DNA of 64,000 nt from Augochlora pura (taxonomy: Eukaryota; Arthropoda; Insecta; Hymenoptera; Halictidae): NCBI RefSeq assembly GCF_028453695.1, contig NC_135782.1, positions 3,534,001 to 3,598,000 on the forward strand. Reading direction: 5' to 3'. The first letter of the stretch is position 1; every line of letters begins with the position of its first letter. The notes below the pieces were generated by a model. It was not told where the DNA came from, did no database searches, and saw only the letters and a list, made by a program, of their open reading frames with translations. A program made the translations under genes and the position numbers. Below, piece after piece: positions 1-12,500 of the stretch.

Positions 1-53
1 TCCCGCGCTAGGTCCGAGCCTTCCTCTGTCAGGGGTCGCTAACAAGTACGTAC

Positions 54-393
54 CCGTCGACGATGGCCAGCGACACGAAATCCCCGGTGCCGTCGCTCTT
101 CTGCTGGTTGTAAAGTATAATCCCATTGTCGGCGTACGTCTTGAACTCCACCTCGACGCTGAACTTGTGGTAAGCCTTCAGCCGGCTCATCCTTACGTAG
201 CTCTTGCCGTCGAACGACGGCACCTCGTAATCCCTTTTGTTGATCTCCTCGTCGCATAATAGACCGGTGTAATTCGGCCGGCAGATACAGACGAACGTTG
301 CGCTCGGCAGATCGATGCAGGTCGATGTCGCGTGACACGGATACGACAGGCAGGCACGGAACTCTTCGGTTGGTGTGACCGGCACGTAATTAG
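54..393 (-). CDS. Agrn: agrin exon: EGF-like domain and start of laminin G domain
   Basis: The exon follows acceptor TTTTCCAG and begins in phase 1 (joins as ANYVPVTPTEEF). It encodes one EGF-like domain with six cysteines (from CLSYPCHATSTC to CICRPNYTGLLC). The first half of a laminin G domain follows, containing SFDGKSYVRM, the agrin-like GIILYNQQKSDGTGDFVSLA, and VDG. This resembles the second laminin G domain of vertebrate agrin. The donor is GTACGT at 48-53; GTACTT four bases further on (exon end 50) is an alternative. Downstream exons lie outside the window. The open frame continues to a stop at 29 only because it reads into the intron. Confidence 0.9.
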
Positions 394-3300
394 CTGGAAA
401 ACAGGTTAATTAGATTCGCCCCTGGAAATACTACTCGGACATCGACTGTTCACCGCTGTTCCAGGAAGCTATTTCTTAATCTTGACCGTGTATAATAAAC
501 CCTTTCTTTCCACTCTCTGCCCCCTTCTCCTACGAGAACACTCTCTCCTGCGAGTACCGATTCAGCTCGAATAAGATAGTCGTAGCTTTAGCAACCGCCG
601 ACGCGAGGCAAAGATATTATTTATTGTTCCCTCTATCTTTACGAGCGTCTCGGCATGATTTGCGAGACCCCGCCCACCCCCAGTGCTCTGGCTTCCCTTT
701 CATGGAAACAATGGGCGGTGCGCGACACGTGATAAAAAACCGTTTAAATATTCACTGCTGTTGATTACGGTCTATGCATTTGTTTGTTCTAACACGGCCG
801 AGGATCTCGCGCAGGTTTGTTTTATCCTGATACTGCTCGCACGCGAGAAGAACGCTACTCTGCGCTTAGGTTCCCCCTCCACCTAGCTCTGCAACGCTGG
901 GCGGCCGATGGAGAGGGAACTGCGCTCGCAGAGGCGCCTTATACTCTCGCGAGAACTATACTAAAATATTCAAATATCAAAATATCATTGAAGTATTTCA
1001 ATCCAGTGGAAATAAATGTTTCGATGATGAAGAAACTACTGTATCTCTTCCGTGCTTTCATTATTTCTATTAATTCCTTGAATTTTCTTTTGAAATGTAC
1101 AAGGTGTCACAGCTAAAAGAGATCACTCACAGTGATAATTATAAGTTATAAAACGATTTTTACTCTTTTACCGACGTGGACGATACAGTCGGATACGTCT
1201 TTTTTTCACATAAATATTAGAAATATTTATTCCACTCACCAAAGCATTCCTGCCTGTCGCTGGTCTCCGCGTACCCCTCGGAGCATATGCACCCACCGTT
1301 CGAGCACTCGCTGTTAGGTATAGTGCAGTCCTTGTCGTCGGTGCACAGATCGCCGAGCAGAGCGGTGACCACGCGGATCGTCGCCGGCGTCGGCCTGTAA
1401 GCGGCCGCCGCGCCTGTAAAACCGTTAACATCACCGTCACCTCCCCCTCTTCCTCTCTTTTAGCAAAAGAAGAAAATCACGTCCCGAACAATATCGATCC
1501 GCAGTCGGCGACACTCGAGATCCAGAATTAACCGCAAAGCGGATTTCGAGCGCGCGATTCAAAGCGTCCGCGAGCACACACGCGCGCGCGCGCGTGCACG
1601 GATCGCGTTGTCGGGGATATATCCGTCGCTATTTCGAACTATTAATTACGTTACGCCGAGAATGTTATCGCGAACGAATTACGAACCGCGGCCGACTGAT
1701 ACGTTAAGGGGGGGGGGGTGGTAACGCTTCCCGATGAAACGTGTTCTCCGTTAATTTCGCGGGCTCCCCGGCGTCACGGATTATCACGGCACGGATTATA
1801 GCATCGATGAGGGGAGAGGGATCGTAGGTGTCTTTTAAGACGATTAAGCGCCACGAGGCGTTTTGCTTCTGTTAATCTATAGGAAAGTCGCGATCGTATG
1901 GGGGATGAAGCGCGACGTTGCTCGCGGATTGCTGAGAGTTGGTCGATTTCGTTTTATACGGTCTTTTGAATTAGTATAGACAATAGTGGGCAGTGATATA
2001 GCGTATAATATAATATACAGTAATATAGTGTATAATATACTATACAGTAATATAGTGTATAATATAGTATACAGTAATATAGTGTATAATATAGTGTATA
2101 GGCTTGAATTCTTTTGTAAATGTTTACACTAATCACATTTAAATTATTAACAATATAAAATACAGTTAACTGAACGAAGGAAATCAGCAGATTTTACCAT
2201 CGCCTTGACATTGATTTAATTAAATTATACACTGAACGAGTTAGAAAAATGTAACACGAGCTGAGCAGAAATATTGTTTAAAAAGAATAATTCTTTTACC
2301 GATTAAAAAAGACAACTATAAATTTTATGAATAAATAAATCGTTGTATTACTCAATTAAAAATGTATCGGGACACTGGCGGACCAATTAGCAGATATCGA
2401 ACATAACCTCGGCGAATCACGTGATAGAAACGCAGAGTCCGTCGCGGAGGGGTTAAGGGCGCGGAACAAAATTGCTTTTCTTTCGACAACAACCGTTCAT
2501 TAACGCGTCCGTCAATCGTAGAATTACGGGGGGTGGGTGGGGGAGGAACGACGACGAGGATTACGCGGCCAGGATAAATAAAGGAGAGAGAGAGAGAGCG
2601 AAAAGAGTTTCTTGGTCCGGGTAAATATCAATATTGAAGCGGCCCGGCTATTAAACGCGCCGTGAAAAGCGGGCCGCGGTAATTGGAAACAGGGGGGAGG
2701 GCATTTACCGTGTTTTAAATTGTCTCTGTCGATCGAGATGGTTTCTTGATGGGCCCGGTGAGTGTAATAATAGCGTGGATCCGGTTCCGGGACCAGCAGA
2801 TGCCTGGTGGATTTCGATAATGGCGAGATGGCGGCCGCCGGCTGGGTGTACTGCACCGTCGTATAGTTCTTAACCGGGTAGTCCGTGTTCACCATCGGGT
2901 TGTCTGCAAAATTTCAAACGATGTAACAAATATACCGACGTTCGTCGCAGCCATTTTCTGCGGTAAATTTCGTCGTTATTGTTCCGGCGAATTTGAAATC
3001 ATTATGCGACGAGCAACGAATACCCGACACTTCTTACTACCCTTAATTATTCATTGGCTCCAGGCTCGAGTACTATAGCAAATTCTCGTTAATTGAATCT
3101 TCCAGTCGATGATGTTTAATTTCCATAGCAATTTTTATTCAACCGCAATGTCGTGCAAATTTTTACAAACGAAATTAATACTTTCGTACGTTGTGTTCAT
3201 TTTTCTTGCAAGACGAAGCTGATATTTTCATATGTCATGGACATTTTTCTGCAAGACAAAATTAATACTACTGCAAATAATATTCAACTTTCTGTAAAAT

Positions 3301-6300
3301 AAAATTAATACTTTCGCGAATAACATTCGCCTTTCTCTAAAATAAAATTAACACTTTTATAAATCAGCTTTCAAATAAAATTCACCAATTTCCAATCGCC
3401 GTTAATCAAATTCCGGTAAGTAATATATCTATTAAATAAATAAACCAGCAAAGTAATATATCTATTATTTTACAACGAAGTACGAACCTGTGCATCGCAT
3501 TCAAAAGTTGAATAAAACTTCAATTTTGATCCGTGAAAATATTAATTTGACGAGGCGGTGTTTGATTTCCGGAGGGTGAATGAAACCGGGCAAAAGGGTT
3601 ATATACCTCGAATACCGGAATCATTTAAATATTTCACTTCCGAGTGCAGAAGGGTGAACAGGACGCGCGGAAGGATTAATTTCGAGTGCAGATTCTGGGT
3701 ATATAATATCGCGAGCTGCGTAAATATCGCGGTATTCGTATATCGGCCGAAAATGAATTTCGCGAACGGCCAAGGTAAACGAACTTCCAGAAGGGCGGCG
3801 TTTACAGTAAATAAATAGAAACTGGCCATTCATTATACCGGTAAACGTGTAATAAAGTACCCTTAATTATAAACTGTTGCGGAGGGACAGCGATTATGAA
3901 GCAGCGCGAAACTTACGATTGAACGTAATAATTCGGCGTTTCAGACTTTTAATTATCAAATTCCCGGCTCTCTTCACTCTCTCTCTCTCTTTTTCTAGTT
4001 GTTTTTAGGTCTCTCTGTCTCTCTACATTGATAGAAAGAAGGAGACGCAGCGGAGGAGCGGAGAATCAGAGCTCGATACAACGTCGAACACAGATGAGGC
4101 GGAAAAGCGGAGGTGCGTCGCAATTTCTCTAAATAATGAGAATCGAAAAGCTAATTCTATCGGAGGCAGTTACGCGGGGGGGACTCCCCCCGGTAACAGG
4201 AGTTCGAGACGGCTTGATGGGATTTTAATTACTTTCCAATTGCAGCGTTGCTTCCTATTATTTCACATCGGCGACTTCCGCTGCCCCGCCACTTTTTCCC
4301 TTTGTTTTTCCAACCTCCGCCGCCTCCGTTCGCCTGTCCCAGCTTTCCTCTCCTACTCTCTCTCTCTTACTCTCTCTCTTACTCTCTCCTACTCTCTCTC
4401 TCTTGGGTGGATCGTCGTGTTTGCGTATTACCCTCGATATAATCGACTCGTTTATCGACTGCGGGGACAATTGGGCAACGAAACTTTTCTCTCGCCCCTG
4501 TCCACCGGCGAAAAATATTGGTTTTCTGCATGTGAAATTGCCCGTCGCACGTGCGTCCACGTTTCTTTCGTACGACGATTTATCGGGCTTCGTTATCAGC
4601 CCTCGGATTTTTTTCGAAACACGTCTAGCTTTATGACGATGTCGCGACGACGACGAACGCTGCGTGTTTTATACAATTTTTAATTAATGTTTTTGGTAAT
4701 ATTATACATTGATTTAACTGTGAATTTTAATTTAATATTCTATATTGGTTTAATAGTGCATATTTTGGTCTGATATTCTGTTTCGGTTTAATATAGTATT
4801 TCGATTTAACATTACGTTTCAATTTTGTATTATATTTAATATTATATCGATTTAGTGTTATATTTAATATTATATCGATTTAGTAATATATTTAATATTA
4901 TATCGATTTAGTATTATATTTAATATTATATCTATCTAGTATTATATTTTTATGAAAAATTGATCTTCAATTCAATGCCCTATTTGCATTTAATATTACA
5001 TTTTAACTATATAATAATTTAAAGTCTTCTAACCGAAAAGTTTCACAAAGGAAAACCAACGAAATTATTGAAAGAAATATTGAATTAGCATCGCAGAAAA
5101 ACCAACGTCCTTTGTATTACTTTTACTCGATATTTGTTTTATTAATTATAACATTTAGTTGGAAGTACAGGCCAACGGCCCAGAAACAATACATTTACAA
5201 GAAGCAACACCGTGGGTCGAAAAACCGGGAACGTTTAGCCGGGGCCGCGTGGAAAATTAATCACCGAATAACCAACTATTGAGAAACGTGTGTAAGAAAC
5301 AGTTCGCAAATACATTAGCCTAATTCCTATGAAGTTCCAAACCGGAACAAATGCAATTAATCACAAACCCTTTTGCAACAAAGTGGAAATCCCGTGAATG
5401 GATACGAACGTGACTGGAGGTTTCGATTTTAAACGATGCTGTTACCTTTATAGCATAAGTTTGATTAATTATTTGCCAAGGTTATGTGTGAATAAATAAT
5501 CTAGGATAAATTTAAATTATTTCATTGATCTTTTGGATATCTAATAATAGCGACCAGTGTTCGAGAATAGAGCTGATGGAGTTATAATAATAATATTTAA
5601 TAATGTATGAGAGTAAATACTACGTATACTGTAATTATTTTTTAATATTTAAAGTATTAAATAAAACGATAAAGGACATTTACTTCACCAGAATATAGTT
5701 CATTTTACAACGAAGTTTAGCAAACAATTCGTCGTTAATAATCAATGTAGCGACGCTTTATTCTTTAAATAAAAAAGAAATCCAAATCTGATATTAAACC
5801 AAAAATCTGATATCAAATTAAAATACAATATTAAACTAAAATACAATATCAAATCAAAATTGCTTTCCACGTTTAATTACTCTTCCTCGATCAAACATTA
5901 ATTCGGTAAAAACAAAATATCAACAAACACTTAAATAAAAATAAGAATAATATTAACGGGGAGAAATGGGTCAAACGATCGATGTTCATTAATTAAAATC
6001 ACTGGAGCCGTTCAACCCGTTTAAATTTAATACCGTGAAACGAACAACAAAACTCTTCATCCCTCCGATCTTCTGCGATCGAAGCCGGACGAAAAATAAG
6101 ATGACAAAATTACCGGTGGCCCGAACGGAAGTCGTCGAACGAGCCCGACGGCTCTCCCCCTGTTCACCCAAGAACGATGCTCTCCTCCGTCTCGCGCAAC
6201 AAATACCTTTCTAAGACAATGGTTTCGGCGGAGAAAAGGCTCGCGCGGGACGAGGGAAGTTTCTTGGCAACCTAATAATATACTTTTTCCTCGTTTAAAC

Positions 6301-6473
6301 TGTCCGATTCGAGACGACAGTTTCACGTGCGCAAACCCAATATTTTGCTGTCCTGGAAACCGTCGGCGCGACTGAATAGAGCGGAAGGATCGCGCGCGCG
6401 CGCGGGGGACGGGGAGAAGGGAATGGGTTTAGTCAATTTAAGTGTTCGCCGATTGGCGGAGAAGAGCGAGCGG

Positions 6474-6505
<32 letters not shown>

Positions 6506-9500
6506 TCGCGAAATACGAGTTGGCATTTACGAACTCGGAGAATTTCTTCCTTGGACCGAGGGGCCACGGCGATTGGCCTTTTCATCGCTGGCCTTTATCG
6601 ACGTTCACCCGGTTACCGTTCCCATTATTTCATCCCCCTCTTTCCTGTTTATTTTACAAAGAATGCCGGCGCGTCCCGGTGGTAGGCCCGCCGCCGATTA
6701 CCTGCCGCCGATCCCCGCGTTTATCCGTCGAACGCGCGGAATCGCAACAATGTTGCAGCGCCAGTTCAAACGCAACGCCCCGATGTCGCTCTGCTGTTTA
6801 CCAGCCCTTTGTAACCCTCTTTTACAACCCCCTTCGTCCCACGGTTTTAATCGGCGGTCGGGGAACGTCGGTCGCTCGCGCGCGGACCCGGAAGAATCGA
6901 TCGTCGATCGGTATGGTATTTAATGGCGACGCGCGGCTTTCGTTTAATTATTTTTAACGATTTATATCGTTTCATGATTTTTATATTTTTATAGCATTGA
7001 AATTAAAGGTTGTTTATTTGATTTATTTTATTCGTCGCGAGAGGTAAGCTAATTTTATCGGCCATTTATTTTATTTATTTTAATTAATTTGTTCACTGTG
7101 AAAGGTATCTAATATTTAAGTAATTATATAGCAATACCTGAATAATATATAGAAAATTATTGATTGCTATGACAATTGATTTACTGGCCCCCCAATTGAG
7201 GTTAAAAGACGATTTGTTGGCCATCGATTGCTAGAGTATTAATATTTATAATATAGTTTCGGCTTACCAAAAAGTTCCGGGCGATTCATCAATAATCGGT
7301 AAACGGATCGCGTGTGTCATTCAAATCCTGCCCATTATATTCTCACGCTACATTAACCGTCCACCCGCGAACAAGCTAACCTAAAAATCCGTGGAAAGAA
7401 AGCGGCCAGATATCGATGTTGCGGGAGGCAAAAATAGTTTCGATAATCTTGAAATATTTTCCAGAGAACAAGTTTATTTACTGTTCTTTTATAAATTGAA
7501 TTGCATATAAAATAAATTGAATCATACAACACAACACACAAAATAAAATTAATAATAATCTTTGAAATGCGTCGTTTAAATATCCGTAAAAATATCCGTT
7601 TAAATTCCGTACTCGGACAAAACCGTACAAAAACACAAATTATTTACCTCTTTCAATTATAATGAAAATTTACCGTTTATTTTCAAAAATACAACTGGAA
7701 CAACTAATTAAAACTTATTTAAACAACCCCGTAGACAGCTTACAGACATCTCAAAAAATCTTCAATCGCTCGTCCCTTCTACAAAGAACATATTCCACCA
7801 TGGAAGCCATTCGAACGCAGCCTGTACATACAGCCCCCATAGCACCCTGTGCATCAAGGTCGTCAAAGGTGTCTCCGCTCCCAAACAGGATATCCGACGA
7901 GAAGGGAAAGTTCGGAAGAAATCGGACGCAGCTTTGTACCTCGAAGCAGTGGTCGCCGCGCGGCGGTGGTTGTATTCGTTTCGTCGCACGAGGAAAGATC
8001 GACGAGACGCGACGCTACGGAGGGAAACGTGGCGAGATAGACCGGGCAGACGAAGAGACGGGATCCGCCGTGTAGCGAATCGTCCGCGTAGAGAGAGGCT
8101 CGCGAAGATGGAGGGGAGGGTTCGGAGGGGGTCGACTCGCGAGCTCGAAGTAATCTGATTTATGTTTGACTCTGTTGGACTCGTCTCGAGGAAGGCGAAC
8201 GAAGAAGAAGAAGAAGAAGAAGAAGTGGTAGGAGGAAAGCGGAGGGAGGAAAAGAAGAATAAGAAGAGGAGGAGGAGGAAGAGCAGCAGAACTTTTTAAG
8301 AGATTGACTTCGAGGACCGGACGGACGACGGTCGGCGGGCGGGGGCACCGCGGGACCTGTCGAAGGGGCTGAGCAATCGAAAATAAGGGGTGAAAGGTTA
8401 CGGAGGGTACCGGCCCGGGGACTTTAATAGATTCCAACGTTTCGTTTCGCGAAACTTTCCCGTCGGCTGCGGGAATACTTGCGCGGCCCCCCGCGCGGAT
8501 GCGCGCGCGCCCCCTCCGCCGGAAATGTCTTTTCTTTTCCCTCCGGCGACCGAGTTTCTTCCTTCGCCAGAAAGGGGAGGGTAGCGGTTTTCCTTCTCGT
8601 CGCGAGCTCCTGGCGGCGGCGGCCGCGCCCGGCCGGGACCGAATCTGCATCGGCCGCGTAGTAACGGGGCGAACTCTTCTCCACGGGGAAAACGAGCAAG
8701 ACCGTTTTAGTAATACCGGCGTATAAGGGGGTTGGGGGTAGCTTTGATCGATCTCGTATACTTCGTAAACATTGATTTCAGTGAAAGGTTTCGCTGCGAC
8801 GAATATATTCCACCGTTTCCGCGAGCGCGTCTTCTACTTTTAACCAAGCAGATTCCACGGATTTTAATGTTTTACCGTCGCTTGTTTACGCGCGGAATCG
8901 ATTACACGGCCACGCGGAAGTTTCGCCCCCCTGCGACGCCGTTGGAAAATATTTCATCGTTTAGTGGAGATACGCGCTTTTGCGCCCTTTGCATTTTCTG
9001 GCTGGTTGAGTTATTCGAGTTATTTTGGATAATTCAGAATTATTTGGAATTGCAGCGAATTATTTGGAATTGTAGCGAATTATTTGGAATTGTAGAGAAT
9101 TATTTGGAATTGTAGCGAATTATTTGGAATTGTAGCGAATTATTTGGAATTGTAGAGAATTATTTGGAATTGTAAAGAATTATTTGGAATTGTAGAGAAT
9201 TATTTGGAATTGTAAAGAATTATTTGGAATTGTAGAGAATTATTTGGAATTGCAGCGAATTATTTGGAATTGCTGTAATTAATTCGAATGATTCGAATTG
9301 CTTTGAATTCTTTCAATTATTTCGAATTATAAAGTACTTATCTAAATTATGTTCACAATATAAATGCAGATATTATTCTCAGTTTTGCAATCGGAAATAA
9401 ATCTCAAGAAAGATCTCCGTCACTCGCTTACGCATTAAAACATGGTAATTGCTATAGAATAATTTTTAAGGATGTTTCATCAGTAAAAAATACGTACCTC

Positions 9501-12500
9501 GTTAAACAATTAACAAAGTTCCCTGGCTCGTCCAAAATGTCGCCATTCTCGGACAAAACGTCGAAACTCTCCAAAAGTTCGCAACACACATATAGCAATA
9601 ATTTTGTCGTACTATCATCTTTGCAACAATTTTATTAATCTATCGCGTTCATCGAACCACGCTTTTCCATTCCTATTTCATTATTCGCTCGAGATCGTCC
9701 GTTTCCAATGGCTTTCAGTCCGCAACCTCTATACTTCTGCGGCACTTTCATCATATTTTAATAACTCGACAACGTCGCGGAATCAAAAAAAACGTGCCCG
9801 AAAATATACACGGCGATGGATTTTCCCCGGTTTTTTTTCTTTTTATTATACCGACAGTTTTGCCACGAGTCCTGGACATTCCTTTGTTTCGGTCGCGATT
9901 CGCTATCGACGTTAACGCGCGGGCATCTCTACCGTTATCAGATCCCGCGACCGAGAGCAGAAAGCATCGCGGTATCGATTTTCTCTTTTACCAAAAATAC
10001 TTGCACAATGTGCTGTACATATATGCTTTCACTCGTTATCTGTCCCGGTGGATTCAATCTGTCCACGGTATATTGAAAAATTGAATACTTTCCGATAAAT
10101 AGAGCAAAAACATTTATAAAGAGAAATATAGACGCGTGCTCTCAATTTTTATTTTAACATTTATGATTTATTATATCGTTTAATTTAGTTAAGCGTTGGT
10201 TGTAAGCGTTATAAGAATTAAATTTATACTTTATCGATTCTTTTTATGTTTTAAGTTCAAGCTGTTTCTTTTAATTACTGTTGGAGTGGCTATTTGCTAT
10301 AGTTTTCGACTGTTCGCCAGTTTATTTAATCGATTATTAGCTTTAGAAAAAGTGGTCTGTTATTTTATTAACTCTGCTATAACTATATAAAAATATAATA
10401 ATACTCAACAACACCCTACAATAATATTTAAATTAATATAAACTATCTCAACTTACTATACATCGACTTGTCAGCAAACTCTTCCAAAACTTTCATACAT
10501 TCGCTTACAAACGAGCCAACACAGCCAATTGCTTAACGCGCTTTCTCCGCCAATAAACAGCGACAAATAAACCGATACCGGTTACGTCGGGTCCCGAAAA
10601 CTCCCCCGAATGAGCGAGGGCCGCGCAACAAACGGCGATCACATCCCCGAACTTCGAGCCACGGACCAGCGTCGCGACGGCGTTTCCCTTTGACGCGGTT
10701 CCCCGGGCACAACGAACCGCCAATTTCTGTTCGAATCCCATTAGCAAGCCCGACCTCGATAAGTACACACGGATCCTTATAGAAGGATCCCCTTACAGAA
10801 CGGGGGAACGACGTAACCAAGTTCGCCGGAAACTGGTCCAAGTGAAACGAGTGGTGGAAACATTCGGCGGAGGGGAGGGAGAGAGGAGGTTGAAAACTTT
10901 CGGCCAATAAGTTCTCGCGGGAACTCGGAAAAACTGATCGAGAAGCTATGCGGAACTGTTTGCCTCCGGTCGTTCCGACAGATTTATCGCGGCCCTCGGA
11001 TACAGCTCGGATTCAGGGGGGGTTGGTTTTCCCGAGAAAAACCGTAGGAGAGGGAGAGAGCGAAGGGGGGGATCGCGAGAACCCCCCACGGGCGAAATTG
11101 GATTTATAGGTATCAAAAAGCATTCGATCGGGAAAGTCGGGCTAATTTATTTTGACCCCTTTAACGGCCCGAGGGGGGGACCACCACCCCTTCTCACCGG
11201 TTACCGTATTCTTCGAAGGAGGAGGGGGGGTGGGGGCCGCGATGTTAAGTTCAAGACTCTCGGGCGTATCTCACCGGGACCACTTAAGACGAGACTTCGC
11301 CGGCAGTCGACGGTGATTTAGTTAAATCCACCGACGCCCCGCTTAGTTTCGCGAGTTAACGTCGCCAACTTTCCCCGGGAATTTACCTACGAGTGAGATA
11401 GCGCACCCTCGGGAGGACGAAGGAAGTTCCCGACGGATCCTGCTCGCGCGCGGAGGGCCGCCTCTTTAAATTCCTATTGTTCGATTTCCACGGGTGATCT
11501 CGCGTTTGTACAAGGGAAAACGGACGTTCAACGTCGGTCCCCGAAGGATACGAACGGACGCGGTTCTCCCCGGAGGGGGACGGTGTCTGCTTTACCGTGC
11601 TTCTTCGCCGGATTAACCCTTTGCCGTGATATTTTCTTTGGAACTCTGACTTCGTCGAGGTTTAATCATTTTTTTAAAAGGAAGAAACTGTTTTGTCGTT
11701 TGCTTTAAGATTTACGATTCTGATTTGAGAGACTACGGTGACGGCAAAGGGTTAATAATTATTGTGTTACAGGGTTCAATAATTATTAGAACTATGAAGA
11801 TTTTAATAAGTTTTTAGAAGAGGAAGAAACTTCGTCGTTTATTTTATTTTAAGGATTATATTATTGACGACGAGGGGGGTTGAATTTAATTCTGATTTAA
11901 GAAAATCAAACATCGTTTGTGATTAAGGGATTATTATTAAAAAATCTACGATTCTGACATGTTAATGGCAAGGGGTTGATAATTATTGTTTCACATGTTT
12001 TGTGCATTAGTTGGACAAGCTCGCGAATTTTTTGGACGCTGTCCGAAGAGATTGATTAGGGGGTGAAAAATGCTGAGAGGCTCGCGTTACTTTAAGGGTT
12101 ACCTTAAGGTTCCTTTGGAAAATGATCGTTCTTAATGTATATAACTATTAATACTGTATTTTTCAGTAGTGTATATATTTTCTAATTTTAATGATTTCAC
12201 TTGCACTTAAAATAAACAAGAGGAAAAAAGACCGCTGTCTTTTACCAAATAGTGTAATTTGTATTTGCAGATTAATAATCTATGAAATAATGAGCTGTAA
12301 AATAAATATAGATTTCTATTAAATTTCCTATATTTTATAAATCGAAAATTGAATTTTTTAAGTACCATTATGTATTAAATATTATAAGTACCATTTTCTA
12401 TTAAATCTATTATAAGTACCATTTTCTATTAAATCTATTATAAGTACCATTATCTACCGAATTCTACAAATATTCCATTAAATTTTAAAGCTCCTATTTC

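Noticed and set aside
6327..6957. Plus-strand open frames of 198 and 171 codons
   Set aside because: Two overlapping frames through a GA microsatellite in GC-rich intron DNA. No family resemblance.
8015..8650. 211-codon minus-strand open frame
   Set aside because: It reads the GAA/GGA purine repeat backwards (poly-Phe and poly-Ser) and GC-rich DNA. Open frames overlap it in other frames and on the other strand.
10728..10740. TGTTCGAATCCC box suggesting a tRNA gene
   Set aside because: No A box, anticodon arm or paired acceptor stem nearby.
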